Below, in pieces: positions 10,601 through 23,590 of a stretch of DNA of 64,000 bases. The notes beneath the pieces were generated by a model. That model was not told the origin of the DNA and ran no database searches. It was given only the letters and a program-made list of their open reading frames with translations. The first letter of the stretch is position 1, and every line of letters begins with the position of its first letter. Origin of the DNA: Lunularia cruciata (lineage: Eukaryota > Streptophyta > Marchantiopsida > Lunulariales > Lunulariaceae); contig OX419755.1 of assembly GCA_948567375.1 (NCBI GenBank), positions 19,856,517 through 19,920,516 on the forward strand, read 5' to 3'. Both the position numbers and the translations under genes were made by a program.

Positions 10601-13086
10601 CTTTGCTTTTGCTGAAGCTCATCATGACAGTTGGATATTGAGAGGAAGTTGAGATATTGTTGATGTCGGCGCTGTTTTTCAATCAACTGAGACGAGACAG
10701 CAGCCATAATAGCCGCACTACCAGCTCCACCAGCTACCCAATGCTTCGCAAGCGTGTCAACTATCACTCTGCTTGTTCGAGCAAAAATATTCATTTCCAC
10801 TTCTCTCTCAAATGCACCAGCTCGCTCCAGCTTCTCAAGGGCAGAATCAACTCTGCCAGATGTTAAAAACTGTTGGAACATGCGACCCACGATGGCTTCC
10901 GCCTCCTCATCATGTAGTGGTCTTTGGTTGATAGATCTCGCAATCTCACGACTTTCAGGAGCGCCAGTATCCGAGACGACACGACGTGGTTCGATGCTAT
11001 AACCACGTTGCCTTTCCTCCTTTCCTAGGTCCTCAATAGAACTCCCTCGTCTAGACAGACTCCTTTCAGGGGGTTCAACACCACCTAAGATTACTGCCTT
11101 CTCAGGCACTGCCCATACTCCAGATTTCTCAGTAAGCACAAGCCAGGCACCTTCGTCACCCTCTAATGCTGGAACTACAGATGCATCTAATACCTTTCCT
11201 GCACCCCATGCTAGGTCGAAATGGTAAAGTTTAAGACTGCCATTGCTGTAATGTGCGATCGTAGATGTTCCGTCACCCGCTAAAATAACGGCAGATCCCA
11301 TTGGTTTCCCTCCGATCCGAAGGCGCATGGAATACAGCACAGCTTCTTCTTCAACCCTTGCTTTAGGAAGAATGACTTGCATCGGGGCTTTCCTCACGAC
11401 ATCGCCACCAGGTGGGTCTTTATCAAAGAAAGTAAGGAGAGAATACTGCATGAAGCTCGAGCTGTTTACCCGATCCTTTGAGAAGGATGCTACAAGTACT
11501 GTGAAGAAGTTCCCACTGTCATCGACCTGCAGGTCTAATAACCAAACCTGTTTCTGTCCAGCAAAATCTTTTTGAGTATCAGGGTTCTCGAGAATATTAA
11601 ACCTCCATGCTTCAGTTACTTTTCCTCCTGCTGCAAGTTCGACATTCCAGCACTCTAGTTCGGCAGCAGTAAGTAGGAGAAGCTGTCGTTTTCCTTGTTC
11701 AGGTTTACCAGGGGGGAAACGCCAAACCATAGACCGAGCACTCGAACTATTGAAAGCGATCAGTCCCATATCTTGCCGTGCAACAACGTCTCGGGTTATC
11801 TGCTGACGGGTAATCCCCAGTGGACAGCAATCGTACCGCCACAACTCACCATTTGATCGTCCAGCTATTACTACGCACGATTGTGCCGATCCTCCAGGAA
11901 CAGCTGATGCTATTAGAGAATTAACTAACTCTCCACCAGGAGCACCTGTGCTGCCAGTCCAGCTTGAGAAAGACTTGCGGGCACTAAGCCTGTTCTCTTC
12001 CACTCCTGGAGTTGAAGATCCATCAACCTTATCGCCAGGTCCAAGGCTGACAACAGAAGTATCACCGTCCGTAAATGCATCCGGCCAGTATACTGTTGCA
12101 AGAGACTTCCTGTGGCACATAATGACACCAGCAGACGTGCAAGGCTTTACAAAACTGACATCATTTAGGTCCTCTGTCCGCCAACCCACAATTGCAACCA
12201 ACCAGTTCTCAGATAGTTTAAAATCACCGGTCCGTCCTTCTTTGGCACTAAATTCAGAAGGAATTGTGAGCACTGCGCATCCTTGAGTAGCACGGCTGTT
12301 GAGATGACTCCAGACGAAGAGACTGTTACCATGCAGTACCCATGAAAGACCACTTATGCCATCCATGCCTCCGTATATCCCAGTATCTGGATGAAAGTAC
12401 ACAGGTAATCGTTATAAAAGGAAAGAGAGTTCGACCACGCGTTGAATGCATGATCATGTCATGCCTCCCTAGAACCCTTAATTTTCTCGATGACCACATG
12501 GCGAGAAACAAGTACCTTCAATGCAATACACCCTACCGGATTCTAGACCCTTTTTTTTTTACACATGTGCAAGTAGAGGGAAATTCTATTACCTGTACGG
12601 TTGAGAGCACGCTCGACGTAGACATTGCGAAGTTGTTGGGGAAAGTTGCACACGAATACAGGCTGGGTGCCGTCGATACCAGCCTTATCTCTATTGTCAA
12701 GCGATGGAAATGTTCTGAGCAGAGAACACGGGCAAACGAAGCGGAATTTTAAAATTAGACGATACCTGCTAAGAATAGTGGACTGAATGCAGGAACGAAA
12801 ATTTCAAAATAGTTTGATTTTGCCAAGGAATCCTCGCGATATGTTCACGACCTAGCTAACGACTTCTTTAACCTGGGGATCCAGAAAGTTAGAAGACATG
12901 GGAAAACCTGGGAGGTATTGAAGAGCTGGATGATCTGGGGAACAACGGAGAAAGACCTCCCCGCAGAGCACCGGGGGTTGCAGGGTGAGGACTCAGGTGA
13001 GAAACGACAGCTGGAGAAGCTGGCGCAGGACTATGGAGTCCCGTTCCTTTCGATTTGCCCAACCTTCCTCGAGCTGGGGAAAACAT
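7683..13086 (-). CDS. NUP133: Nuclear pore protein NUP133
   Basis: NUP133 is a scaffold nucleoporin of the Nup107-160 (Y) complex on both faces of the nuclear pore. Nine exons on the minus strand are 13086-12908, 12714-12593, 12386-10602, 10320-9590, 9443-9285, 9083-8747, 8503-8436, 8315-8300 and 8203-7683. They sum to 3918 nt, giving 1305 residues; the Arabidopsis protein is close to this length. The protein starts MFSP as in Arabidopsis. A Ser/Pro-rich leader (1-60) is followed by the beta-propeller half (DGTQPVFVCNFPQQLRN, then GGMDGISGLSW and VWSH). The helical half includes REIARSINQRPLHDEEAEAI, HAIMEHGEKLAAMVQLREL, and the C-terminal RSLLEAAWLHAAEQDNW. All introns are GT-AG with matching phases. 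The 16-nt exon 8 (YPRFS) is inferred from phase and splice sites. It is head to head with the PRELI gene. Confidence 0.93.
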
Positions 13087-14196
13087 CTTTACCTTCCTGC
13101 AAAACAATCAATCCTAGCGATAAGCTCATTGGAACCAGCCTAATGAAATCTAGTAGATGTCGATGATATCTCAGTTGTTAAAGTACAAACACAGCTCGAA
13201 ATATCAAAACTAATTCAAGCCTCCATTGACTGGAAACGAACGGACTTCCTTCGCTTCTACATCCTGCTCACGTTCCCGTACCCCAATGCAGCTCCATCCA
13301 ACTCTCTTCATCTCTGCTGCATCAACTCCACGCATTACACCGATACGAGCGCTATCAATTCTACACCTTGTCTATCTACCGGCCTCTGCAACCAGCTGCA
13401 AGCTCGTCCCTAGAGATAATTCATTTGGAAAGCTCCAATACAAGCTGATTTAACTTGTTATCGGAAACGGAACATACCTCTTGTTACAGTAGCCTCAGTT
13501 CCAGTGTTCCTTTCTCCTTCTCCACGAGTCAAATTTCACTCCCGCTACTTACGCCATCTGCCGATCGCACTCTGAGACGGCATCTCGAACCTACATCCGC
13601 ACCTGCATCGCAACATTCCTTCAGATCGGAATTTTCATTCTTCGAAGTGCTTACATCATTCGCTTCGAAAAACCTCAGGCGCGGGAAACTAGGAACGAAA
13701 ACCCTAATAAAGCGCCAAGTCGCAGCGACGAATCGAGAGTCGCGCTGGAAGTGTTGCCTGCGCTGAGCCGGTTACGGGCCCACCACAGTGAGACTGCACT
13801 GTCCTGATGCCACGACGATGGTGGACTGAGGACTTGCGGTAGTAAAGAGGTCCATAACGTTCGATGACCTCGTGTCCGCGACCGAGCGGAAAGGCCACGA
13901 GAGCTCCCATTGAACGCAGAAGAATAGAAGAGCCCTCTTTGCCATTTTGAGGCCGCCACCAGTCGCCAATTTCCCATGTCATCAAGACTTGGGAGGAACG
14001 AGTGAAGGAAGGAAGTTTAATCGGAACACCGGCTAAGACGTTTGTGCGGATCTCAACAAATTTGTGGCGACGTTCCGTCTTTGGAACACTTTGGAGCGAG
14101 AATCAGCAGCAATTTGTGTACGCCTTGGCTGCGCTTTGGTGGTCTGGTGAGGAGAGGGGTAAGGAGTTTTTGGGCAGGGATTGGAAGGGGAGGGAG
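13087..14196. promoter_or_regulatory. Shared divergent promoter region NUP133 / PRELI
   Basis: NUP133 reads left from 13086 and the PRELI gene reads right from 14197, so the 1.1 kb between must carry both promoters and both leaders. Stretches at 13480-13780 are pyrimidine- and GC-richer. Several short frames here (13455-13766, 13675-13985) have no family resemblance. The PRELI frame is open back to 14002 but has no ATG before 14197. Confidence 0.55.
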
Positions 14197-14745
14197 ATGG
14201 TGAGAGGGTTTGTGCAGGAGCATGTGTACAAGCATCCGTGGGAACGAGTGACTGCAGCAAATTGGAGGAAGTATTCTGACCCGGAGCACAAATCGCAGCT
14301 GTCTCACGTGTTGGAAGTTGATACTATCGACAGGAAGCTGGATTCTGAAGCCGGTCAATTGCACTGCACGCGGGTGATCTCGGTGAATGCTCCGGGGCCG
14401 TGGTGGTTGCAGAGAGTGATGGGAGGAACCGTCTGTCATTGCTTGGAAAACTCGACGGTTGACGGAAAGAACAGAACTATGGAGATGGTGAGCAGGAATG
14501 TGACGATGAAAGACTTTGTGGAAGTGGAAGAGAAGTGTTCTTATGCACCGCATCCTGAGAACCCGGACTGGACAGTTTTTAGGCAGGAGACGAACATCCG
14601 ATGTGCTACGCTGTCTGGTCTAGCATCGATGGCGGAACGGATTGAGCAGCGGTGCGTCGAGAACTTTCAGAAGAATAGCTTCAGGGGCAGAGAGGTGATG
14701 GAGCGTGTTTGCTCTTTTATGGAGAAAGAGGCTGCAAATATATGA
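14197..14745 (+). CDS. PRELI/MSF1 domain protein
   Basis: This single-exon gene encodes 182 residues. PRELI/Ups proteins carry phosphatidic acid or phosphatidylserine between mitochondrial membranes, for cardiolipin and phosphatidylethanolamine supply. The sequence follows the family from start to end: HVYKHPWERVTAANWRKY, then LSHVLEVDTIDRKLD, VNAPGPWWLQRVMGG, FVEVEEKCSYAPHPENPDWT, LASMAERIEQRC and GREVMERV. It matches Arabidopsis MSF1-like proteins in length and order. The start is the first in-frame ATG and agrees with the family start (MVRGFVQEH). The frame upstream to 14002 lacks an ATG and is taken as leader. No introns are present, whereas its NUP133 neighbour has eight. Confidence 0.94.
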   Translation: MVRGFVQEHVYKHPWERVTAANWRKYSDPEHKSQLSHVLEVDTIDRKLDSEAGQLHCTRVISVNAPGPWWLQRVMGGTVCHCLENSTVDGKNRTMEMVSRNVTMKDFVEVEEKCSYAPHPENPDWTVFRQETNIRCATLSGLASMAERIEQRCVENFQKNSFRGREVMERVCSFMEKEAANI

Positions 14746-17700
14746 CGTGCGTGCTTTCATTTTTGGCTTTTTGCTATGAGGATTAAACTTTCGATCTCGC
14801 TCGGATTTTTTGAGAATCTGCGATGAGTTACTCAGGTTTTTACACATGATTCTTTCGCGGATGCTTATTCGCCAAATGATTGCTCTAGCCTCGATGCTGG
14901 CTAGTTTAATCCGATTCTTTTAGGGATTCTTTGTGAAAGTGAGTCCTGCGGATTATTCAAGGAATTCAGTGCCGTCCAGGACTGAGCTGTAAATCGTCAT
15001 GACATTTCGCGCAAGACGATATCACGGACATGAGATTTAGGTTTTACCCGTTTCCACGACTGGCCTACTTTGTACACAATATAAGGAGGAGCATCGTGCT
15101 GATTTATCAGTACAGTACCAAGTGGCCCGTGAATTCTACCCGTACTTACATTGAAAGGGATTACACTATGGATAGCCCCCTCTCCGTCTCCCGGTACTGC
15201 CATTTTTTACTTGAGAAAGGCATTCGACCGACACCTTTGAATTGAAATGCAATCGATTTTGTACTTTGATTGACGTTATGATCATATCATGAGTCGAACC
15301 CGATTTCCTTGTTTATCTACTGGGCAGCTGTCAATATTGTTTCATAGAACTCTGGCTGAACCTTGGATTTGCTCGCTGACAGTCAAATATCAGTGGTTGA
15401 TTTCCACACTTAATCAATGGAATCCAAGTTGGAATAATTGTGAAGGATTATAGCAATAGCGTGTTTCACACAGTCGTATCATCGACTGGGTACGTCTGGG
15501 TCAGCAACGACTAATCCTCAGGTATCTAAATCATCAATGCTAGTAGTAGTAGTAGTCTAGCCCCTGAAGGTTACATCCACGTCAGACATATGCACGGATG
15601 TTCGTCGATCAAGATAAGTTTTCTTTGACAGAGATGTATGGCCTTGGAAGGTCACATTATATGGCGTGCCAGAGATTTGAAATCTCGAATTTGTTTGCTT
15701 TGCACGAAAACTTATATGCCCAGCAAACAAACGGTTTTACTTGCATGTGGATCTATACCCAGCAATCCTCAACCAGTTCATGGTTTCTTCTGCACATCCT
15801 GGGCTCTACATAGGACGAGAGGTACACACGGGCCCTTGCTCTTGATCATACTTCCAAGAGCCAAAGCGGCAGCACAACCCCATTGTGATCAACAAAGCTG
15901 TGAATTTGACACTGACGTTCACCACTCATTTCATGGCTACGTTTGACCCTGGTTTACGTCATACTGGAGAGGGTGTGCAGGTGGCACGTGCACATATTGC
16001 GTGAGATTCTAAAACTGGTGGAAGAAGTAGTTGGATACATCTTGACACTCCTTTTCATCTACAGCAAATAGGCGCCCCCCATTTGTGACCCTACCGCTGT
16101 TGGGTGAACCATTCTCTCTCTTGTCATGATGACGGGCTTCTTCACAACTGCTGGATTTAAGATCCGATTCTACTTTCAGCAATTTGATAGATGCAAGAGA
16201 GGATGGAAGTTATTTAGCGAACAGGCATTGCAGTTCGTTATACTGACCCCACAATAGAATCATAACCGTGTACTGTACTTTAGGTGTTTTAGTCGGAAAT
16301 AGTCGTCTAGGGCTCAGAATTTGCAAGGTCCGAATAGCACCTGCGAATATAAACACAGCAAAAGTGGCGGGTACCTGTAACAGTTGAAACTAGCCTCTAA
16401 TCTCGTCATTCTACGTGTAGACTGTACAGGGCTGCGTGCCCAGCTTGAGGAACGACGCGTACAGCTCCCTTTACTCAGCTCCTTGTTCAGAGAGCGGTGT
16501 CCGAAGCATCCGAAAGCGTTCCATAGAAGTTGTGATCAAACTTGGAAGTCTAGAACTGGTAAGTTTCGGTATGCCACATGTGTACTCTAAATAACCCTCA
16601 CGATCTTTTCTAATGAACTGACCGTCTACCACTTACCCATTAAGAGTCTCTGGGGAGAGAATCTTACTTTCACATGGTGGACGTTGCCTTGTGTTGTATA
16701 GTGGTTAAATATGAGTTCCAAAGTGTAAAGAGACTGTTCTTCTATCTTGAGTCCCTTATGTGATAAGAATTGTCTTGAAAATATCTCTGAAGAGACAGCT
16801 TGCACGTGAAGAGTAGCCTTTAGTAATGTTTAGATTATTCCCATGATGGATGTCACTTCGGTCGAAGTCGGACAAAAATTCTTACTTTATACTAATCAGT
16901 CGCTCCTTCCATGTACGTGAGGGTCGTTTTCTACAGGCTACACGACTATCACGATCTCCCTCGAGGGTAACAGGAGGTCCAAGTTGTGGCGGGGAAGGGA
17001 AAACTGCGATTTCTTCTACGACAGCAATTCACAAATTCTAAGCTGTCGAACCACCGACCGGGGATCTGCACCATGGAATCTAGACAGATTTTTGTTTGAC
17101 CTAGATGAGAGACAAGCCTTAAGACGCATATTGAATCTCCTAGCGAAGTTTCAAGTCTCACTGACTAAACTTACGCCACAAAGATAACGATCCTTAGGTC
17201 AGGACGACCACCGAATAACTTTCACCAATACTTTTATCTGCCGCGAAAAGTCAGTGGAACTTACAATCCAGCAGAAATCTTTAATTCTTCATTTTTGCTT
17301 GATATAGAATGTACAGTTTAAGCTCCCGGACAGAGAAGCAGATAATTCATCTATGCTCCAGTCATCTTGAATTGGAAGGAGAGAGAACTCTGAACCTGTA
17401 GTCGCTCACTTAGGCATCACATAATGGTTGTTGCGCAATGTAGGCATGATTCCAAGTCCTCGTAGATCTTTTGTATGATTCACATTCACTCCGGGGGAAG
17501 CAAGCGCCACCCATGTTCCTAGTCGCGTACGCCGCAGAGGACTCTTGGGGAGGCGAACCATTTGATTCTGAGCTGCAGGGTTGCCAAGTAAACTCGCTCA
17601 AGACTGAAAGCGACTCCATGTCACTTTTCTAACTTTCAGCTTCACAACGATGTGGTCACGTTCACATAAAACGTTTGTTTGCTTTCCTTTGGGTACCTGT

Positions 17701-17863
17701 ATCCTTCCAAGTAGTTCACTGGCACCATTACAAAAACTGATCCTTATCTGTGAACCTGATCTCAGCCTGGTCATGAAACCTCAAAAGTCTCCTTCCTCCT
17801 CAGCGGTCATGTGACAACTATGGAGGAACACTTTTGGAGTACAACCATGCGATTAAACTCAAA
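14746..17863. other. Gene-sized spacer, nothing recognised
   Basis: Base composition is like the gene-bearing parts rather than the AT-rich islands. However, no frame on either strand exceeds about 100 codons and none joins into a family-like protein. A short TAG microsatellite sits at 15541-15556. I saw no tRNA; a tRNA-like GGTTCGACTC on the minus strand near 15300 lacks a pairing arm. Confidence 0.45.
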
Positions 17864-19129
17864 TTATGGTCCGCTGTCTCCATCTCCAATAAGATTGCAT
17901 ATATCGCTACATTCGACCAGACTGCAAGAGATATCAATTTCAGTCAGAGTCAGACGAATCCCCTTTCCCAATACTTACTTTGTTGTTATGCAGTATGTCA
18001 TCTAGGAGATCACAAAAAATCGATATTGGGGAAAAATATGCACTTAAGAGAAAAACGTGATGGAAGATCACTGGCAAATGTTAGGAGGAAGAATTGTTAC
18101 CAGTATTGCCTGCTGCGAAAGCCTTCTTTGAAAACCACCAGAGGCCTGCATGTGCACATTTGTGAGATAGACACCGCAACTGAGAACTGCCGCAATAAGT
18201 TGTCAAGCTCTAAAGGTCTTTTTAACTTATGATCCTGTGGATACAGTTCTACAGATAGATTGTGGTTTGACACAGAACTGAATACTGATTCTCTTGCATA
18301 ATGCATCAAGAAAAATTTGAACAGTAGACGGGGCTAATTCCTGCTTAGCTATGTACTGCATACCTTCTGACGTTAAAAGGTCCTTCGCCAGGCGATCCAG
18401 CCCCTCCTCTTATGCAAGTTCCAACACACTTCTGAGTGCAGTTCTCAGCTTTTGCAGATTTTGGTCTCTGAATTCTTCGCGGTTTCGTATCTCCACCTAC
18501 AGCATACACAGGACTGGATTGAGCTCCACAATTAAACACAAGCATCCCGACGATCACCGGGACGAAAGGAAGATCGTCCGGTAGAATACTGAGGACATTC
18601 GGCTGAGCTAATACACCACTACTAAGAAAATTTAAACTTTAGCATGAACCAAGACACATAAAAGCACATACTGACTCTGAAACAGACGATGGTGGTCCTC
18701 TATGTACAGAACCACACACCAACCTGACAGGTCTTGAGGAACATTCTTAAAAGTGTCGTTGATGTCCGGTGGGGGATTATCCAAAAATGAATTGACTAAA
18801 ATAAGCACAGTGAAGAGTGTGCTCAGTCCCCTTCCTGCCTCGAGAAAATTTTGCACAATCAATTGGAGTACTCTTGTGCACGGTCCTGTCGCCTGGTTGG
18901 ATGCTGGAACCGGAATCGGAACAGAAGGGACCGGAAGGACTGGAGTACTAGCCCTGTGTTGTACAGCTGATTTCTCATGAAGAACGGAAGTGCAGGAGAT
19001 ACTGCTACATTGACCATGAGAGCCTTTCGACGAGTTCCAGGACTTTGATCGATTTCTGGGGAGGTTTCCAGGAGGAACAACACGGGACAAATGTAGAGTG
19101 GAAACAGAAATAAGGCCATGAGAAGCCAT
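17864..19129 (-). CDS. Conserved plant protein with two CX3CX3C motifs, probably chloroplast
   Basis: Exons 19129-18724, 18523-18364, 18145-18101 and 17921-17864 sum to 669 nt, giving 222 residues. Introns are GT-AG with phases 1, 2 and 2. The N-terminus (MASHGLISVSTLHLSRVV) is rich in Ser and basic residues with few acids, as in chloroplast transit peptides. A mildly hydrophobic segment (LFTVLILVNSFL) lies near residue 115. The C-terminal half is the conserved part: C164-TQK-C168-VGT-C172, then GGAGSPGEGPFNVRR, PLVVFKEGFRSRQY, and C204-LVE-C208-SDI-C212 near the end. I recognise this tail from plant proteins of unknown role but cannot name the gene. The cysteine spacing could hold a metal or an iron-sulfur centre, which is inference. 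The acceptor of exon 2 has a weak pyrimidine tract. Confidence 0.82.
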
Positions 19130-19930
19130 GACCAGAGGCTCTGTATTAACACTAGTCTCCAAATTTGTCAATACTCTTTTCGTGGGCTTTGCAATTCACA
19201 CCTTCGTCATCCGCATTCGCTTCTGCTCATCCGTCTTCCATTTCTCTTCTCCAATTATATCATTTTCACACCTGTTCCAGCTTCGTTCCCTTCAATTTGC
19301 CTCCAAGAACTAAATCATTGCCTGCTAATGGCTCATCTCCACAACTCTCCTTTCCCCGCTAAACTTGTCTCTGCTCCATTGCCACTAAAACTGCAGTAAC
19401 TGAACTCTTTCAGAAATTGGAACACATTCCGACCTGTTGGGATTGCAGACAGCGAGACGCTCTCTCTATCACCCATGGATTCCGTCCAAGGGACCACTGT
19501 GGTCTCGGATCTGCTAGACTCGACCGAGATCCGTCGTGTCAATCAAGATAACGTGGCAGATGGGCCATAGCTGTTTCTCTCCGCGATTCGTGACTGGGTT
19601 CGCTCCCTCTCCTCCCAGCTCAAATTCGTAGCCGGGGCCACGAAGAATTTGTTCCCAAGATAAGGGTCCCACGACCTTCTGTTCCTCGCTAACATTCAAA
19701 ATCTCAAATGCGCGGACATGCTCTGCAAATGACATTTCGCCCTCACGTACTTACTATGGAGCAATTTAGAGAGTCTTGGCTTGCTTACACTTGTGCGTGT
19801 AACTGTAGTTTCCAGTTTGGTTTCAAGCGAAACTGCGAGCCTGGATCGAAGATATCAATTAATGTGGGATTAAAATTTGTTTTAAGAAGTTTGGGTTTAC
19901 ATTTGGCTGATTCACTCGGTTTAGTTTCCT
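19130..19930. other. Upstream region of the CX3CX3C gene
   Basis: This is the probable promoter and leader of the minus-strand gene that starts at 19129. Short minus frames at 19333-19542 and 19514-19735 carry no recognisable motif. Composition falls to AT-rich from about 19,900. Confidence 0.4.
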
Positions 19931-20596
19931 ATGGCTTGCTTGGCCTTTGTATTCGTTCTTAATTCAGTTTTGTGTAGGCTAGAAGCTGTATTGTAATTTG
20001 TTAGTTGTGTGGTTAATTAGCTTGAGCTAAGGTAAAAATATCCCGGAGTTCATTTGGTTTTCTCATTTTGTTAATGGCTTTGATTTCATTTATACTATAT
20101 CAAATTCTTTCTAGGAGTACGATTTTGGTAAACTTGTTTCACACTATTAGATTACGAATGTGGAATGGTTTAGCGTTAAAATATTCAATTAACTTTGCTT
20201 CAAACAATAATTAGACCCTTGAACTTTTTAGATTAACCAAAACTTAAACGGCGTATGTTTTGACGTATTTATAAATAGGATTTGTTCTAAAGGGAGATGA
20301 TTTGGCATATAAAAATCTACTTTTTAGCTTCTACCATCTTTTTAAGATATTTTATGTGAGATAGGTGTTTGACCTTGACTCTAAAGAATTTCAGTCGTTA
20401 TTAGAAATATTTTAATTTTGACAACGAACTGCCAAAGTTTAAGCCTTGCAAATTCTTACAGAATTTGCATCCTTACTAAATAAAACTTGAACTCAAAACA
20501 ACAGTTTCAACCGCAACAGAAGAGCATAGTCATTAGTAATTTTTGACCAGCTTAAACCAAAAGGATTACAACTATGTCTACTCCGTGATAATATAT

Positions 20597-20618
20597 GGAG
20601 AAGGCATAATCCTTCTCC
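20597..20618. repeat. 8-bp hairpin
   Basis: GGAGAAGG and CCTTCTCC flank a six-base loop (CATAAT). It is perfect but short, in AT-rich sequence where its GC-containing stem stands out. Confidence 0.5.
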
Positions 20619-22580
20619 TTAACGTTGGTTACATTTCACGGACCTTAACGGGACAAGACAGATTCTTTTCTTTCCTTGAATAACACATGAAGATAAATAT
20701 GTTTATATTATTTTACATGTTCGTTGCATGTTGAAATCCTTTCTATTATCATATGCTTTAAAATTGGGTCTTTCCGTCTAAAATCTTGAAGCATATTGAA
20801 TTTCATTCTTGGACTCTCTCATAGCAGACTGGAACACTATCCATTTATACTTACTATTTACAAGAATAATCTTTCACTCTCTACTTTTTGAAGATAATAA
20901 ATTATTTAATGTCTTCAAGAGTATACTTGACTAGTTAAAGTATAAACGAAGATATGTACAAACAAACAGGACAGCGGAATCACCTTGTTTAGTGAGTATA
21001 ACCCTCTAGATATCTATTCCAAAAGAGAAAAATAAGCAAATTTTAGATCGGAAAGGTGACATTTCGGAAATTTATTTATCTGCTTTACACTCAAATATTC
21101 CATCAGAAATTTATTTGATCAGCTTTACTGTCTCGTCTCGTTTCAGCGCGTGTGGTCGTAATACAATTACAATTTATTTGGCAATACTTTCACTCCCAAA
21201 GCACTTCCATGAAATCTGCAATGGAAACCCTAATAAACCCCAACACTTTAAAACAAGCGCTGCCAGAGACGAGGAACATAATAGGCAATTTGATACCCGG
21301 GTAACACGGGACGACTAGTTCGCAGGGACCAGCACAAGTTACAGTAATAATTCAAAAATATGAATTCATTGATTTGTTATTAATCATGTGGTAAAAAGGA
21401 AATTTTCTAACTTAATAATAGTATAAATAAATATTAATTATTTTTATGGTACAATCTATTTACATTATTTTAAATATTAGTTTGTACATACTATAGAAGT
21501 TTTAAATTGATATTAATTAAAACGATTTAAATTTTTATTTAAAAAAATATTTATGAATAAATTAAATTAAATTTCTAATCTAGATGGAATTATTTAAGTA
21601 ATATTAATTTTAAAATTTAAATTTATAATAAATTTTATTCAAGTTATAATTTTATTTATTAATTTTATTTTAAGTTAAAATATATTTAAATAAAACAAAA
21701 TAATAATAGTAAAAATCATCAAATTATTACTTTTGCAACAAGTCTTTTATCCACTATCTATGTATAACCAATCTTGCATATATATATAGTACATTGATGG
21801 TGAAAATAAATATAAATTCAAAAACTATAAAATTACTATAAAAATTTTGTATTTTGTATTAATATTTATCTAAACTTCTCATATGAAAAAATTATAAATT
21901 TTATAGAAATAAAATCTTGTATAAAAAATTCATCTAACTACTATTAATTAATTAATTTTTTATTGATTTTTGACAAAATTACTACTTAATAGTTTTGTAC
22001 ACTAATCATATGTATCTATTATCAGATAAGAAGGTCAAGATAAATATGAATTTGACGAAGATGATTTGTTTTATAGAAATTATAGAGTTTTGAATTTATA
22101 TTTATAAAATATTATACAATTATAATACATATTTTAATTAAATTATTTTTTTAATAATTATATTAATTTTAAATATATTAATTTTAAATACAATTATATA
22201 ATTAATTTATATAATTGAAATAATTCATGATTAATCATAGTATAAATATATTAAAAATGTTATAGATATGATTTTATGCCAATATGTTTATCTAATATTT
22301 TCATGTGATAGATAATATGTATCTGATACATAGAAAATTAAGGGAATATAATTATTATATATCAAAAATCTTTAATTTTTAACATTCTAACTTAAAAGTA
22401 TTACAAAATTTATAAAATTCAAAACTTAAAGAAGATGAAATGGCCTACCATGAACATAACAACATTGGAGATAGTCTACAAAACTAGATACGCGAATCTA
22501 ACCAGAAATGAAGAAAACAAAATTGCAAGCAAGAAAATGTAGATGCTACGATAAAAAGAAGTCCAAATGTATTAATCCAA

Positions 22581-22669
22581 GTTTCTATAGTTTTAGTTAA
22601 CTGGGTCTTCCCATCCTTCGTTTCTCCTACGAGGTCGCCTTCTTCGGGTTTCTCTAGTTTTAGTTAACT
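22581..22669 (+). repeat. 45-bp repeat-family insert in 22-bp direct repeats
   Basis: A 22-base sequence (GTTTCT[A/C]TAGTTTTAGTTAACT) occurs at 22581-22602 and again at 22648-22669 with one difference. The 45 bases between are a member of the dispersed family marked by GGGTCTTCCCATCCTT and GAGGTCGCCTT. The flanking copies look like a target-site duplication. Confidence 0.6.
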
Positions 22670-23590
22670 TAAAAGGAATTTTGAATGAGAAAGACTTTAC
22701 TTCAACTAAAAATGCTCAAGTATGAATGCGTAATCTATAGATTATGTAGCAAGATTAATCTTCATTTAAAATTTTGCTAACTAAAATATGCTTTGGATTT
22801 ACATGGGAGTCCGAGTATCATTGTTTCCGACCTTATCGGAATTTGTTGTATTCCAATAGTTTTGATCTCAATATTTCATGTGCTTCAAAAAAATATCAAA
22901 ATTTAGACTTTGATAAAATATCATTATATCCATCTTTATAAGAGAGATGTTCTAATGAAATCTTTGTATAAAATTTGACCTGCAAATATGTTATTTATGG
23001 GAAATTTTTGAGATTCATGCCATCAAGAAGTTAAATTTGATGGATGGAAGAGAAATTGACTTGCAAGTTTTGTTTTTGTTTTGAACTAGAACTTACACTA
23101 CTGCAGTTTGTTATCTTGCTCTAAAGCTTTGTAGTTTGCCTTTTCTTTAATGTCATAAATGAACGTACCAAGGACAAAACTTTGATTGTAAAGGTATCCT
23201 AGAAGAGTATTCCAAACAGTTCTTCTTAATGTTGTGATTGATTTATACCCTAATTCAGTATCTATACTAATCGAAATATCATTTATATAATGATTTTTCA
23301 AGAGGTATCTCAATAAAATAAATCTATACTAAGATTTCTTTGCATATATTTGAACAAAAAGATTCCATCTATAAGTACCAATACATAGAATGTTCTTCTA
23401 GTGTAACATAACCCTACAAGCAAAAATGATTCTAGTTGCATAATTTTGCTCCCATAATATAGTCTTTAATGTAATATTGAAGGATGTCCATTATAGTAAG
23501 AATAAAATTGCATTTTTTTCATTGAGATAGTTTAACTCTCTATATTACTGAAAAATAAATAAATATTCAGTATATTATGTGTTTCTTTAC

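Noticed and set aside
10107..12752. Several plus-strand frames of 80-136 codons opposite NUP133
   Set aside because: They lie antisense to well-supported NUP133 exons and show no family features; they are shadows of the coding strand.
14002..14196. 65-codon N-terminal extension of the PRELI gene
   Set aside because: The frame has no ATG before 14197, and the family starts at the MVRGFVQEH position.
15285..15320. tRNA B-box-like GGTTCGACTC on the minus strand
   Set aside because: The flanking bases cannot form a T-stem, and no A-box or acceptor stem is present.
17834..18232. 132-codon plus-strand frame
   Set aside because: It runs antisense over exons 3 and 4 of the CX3CX3C protein and has no motif of its own.
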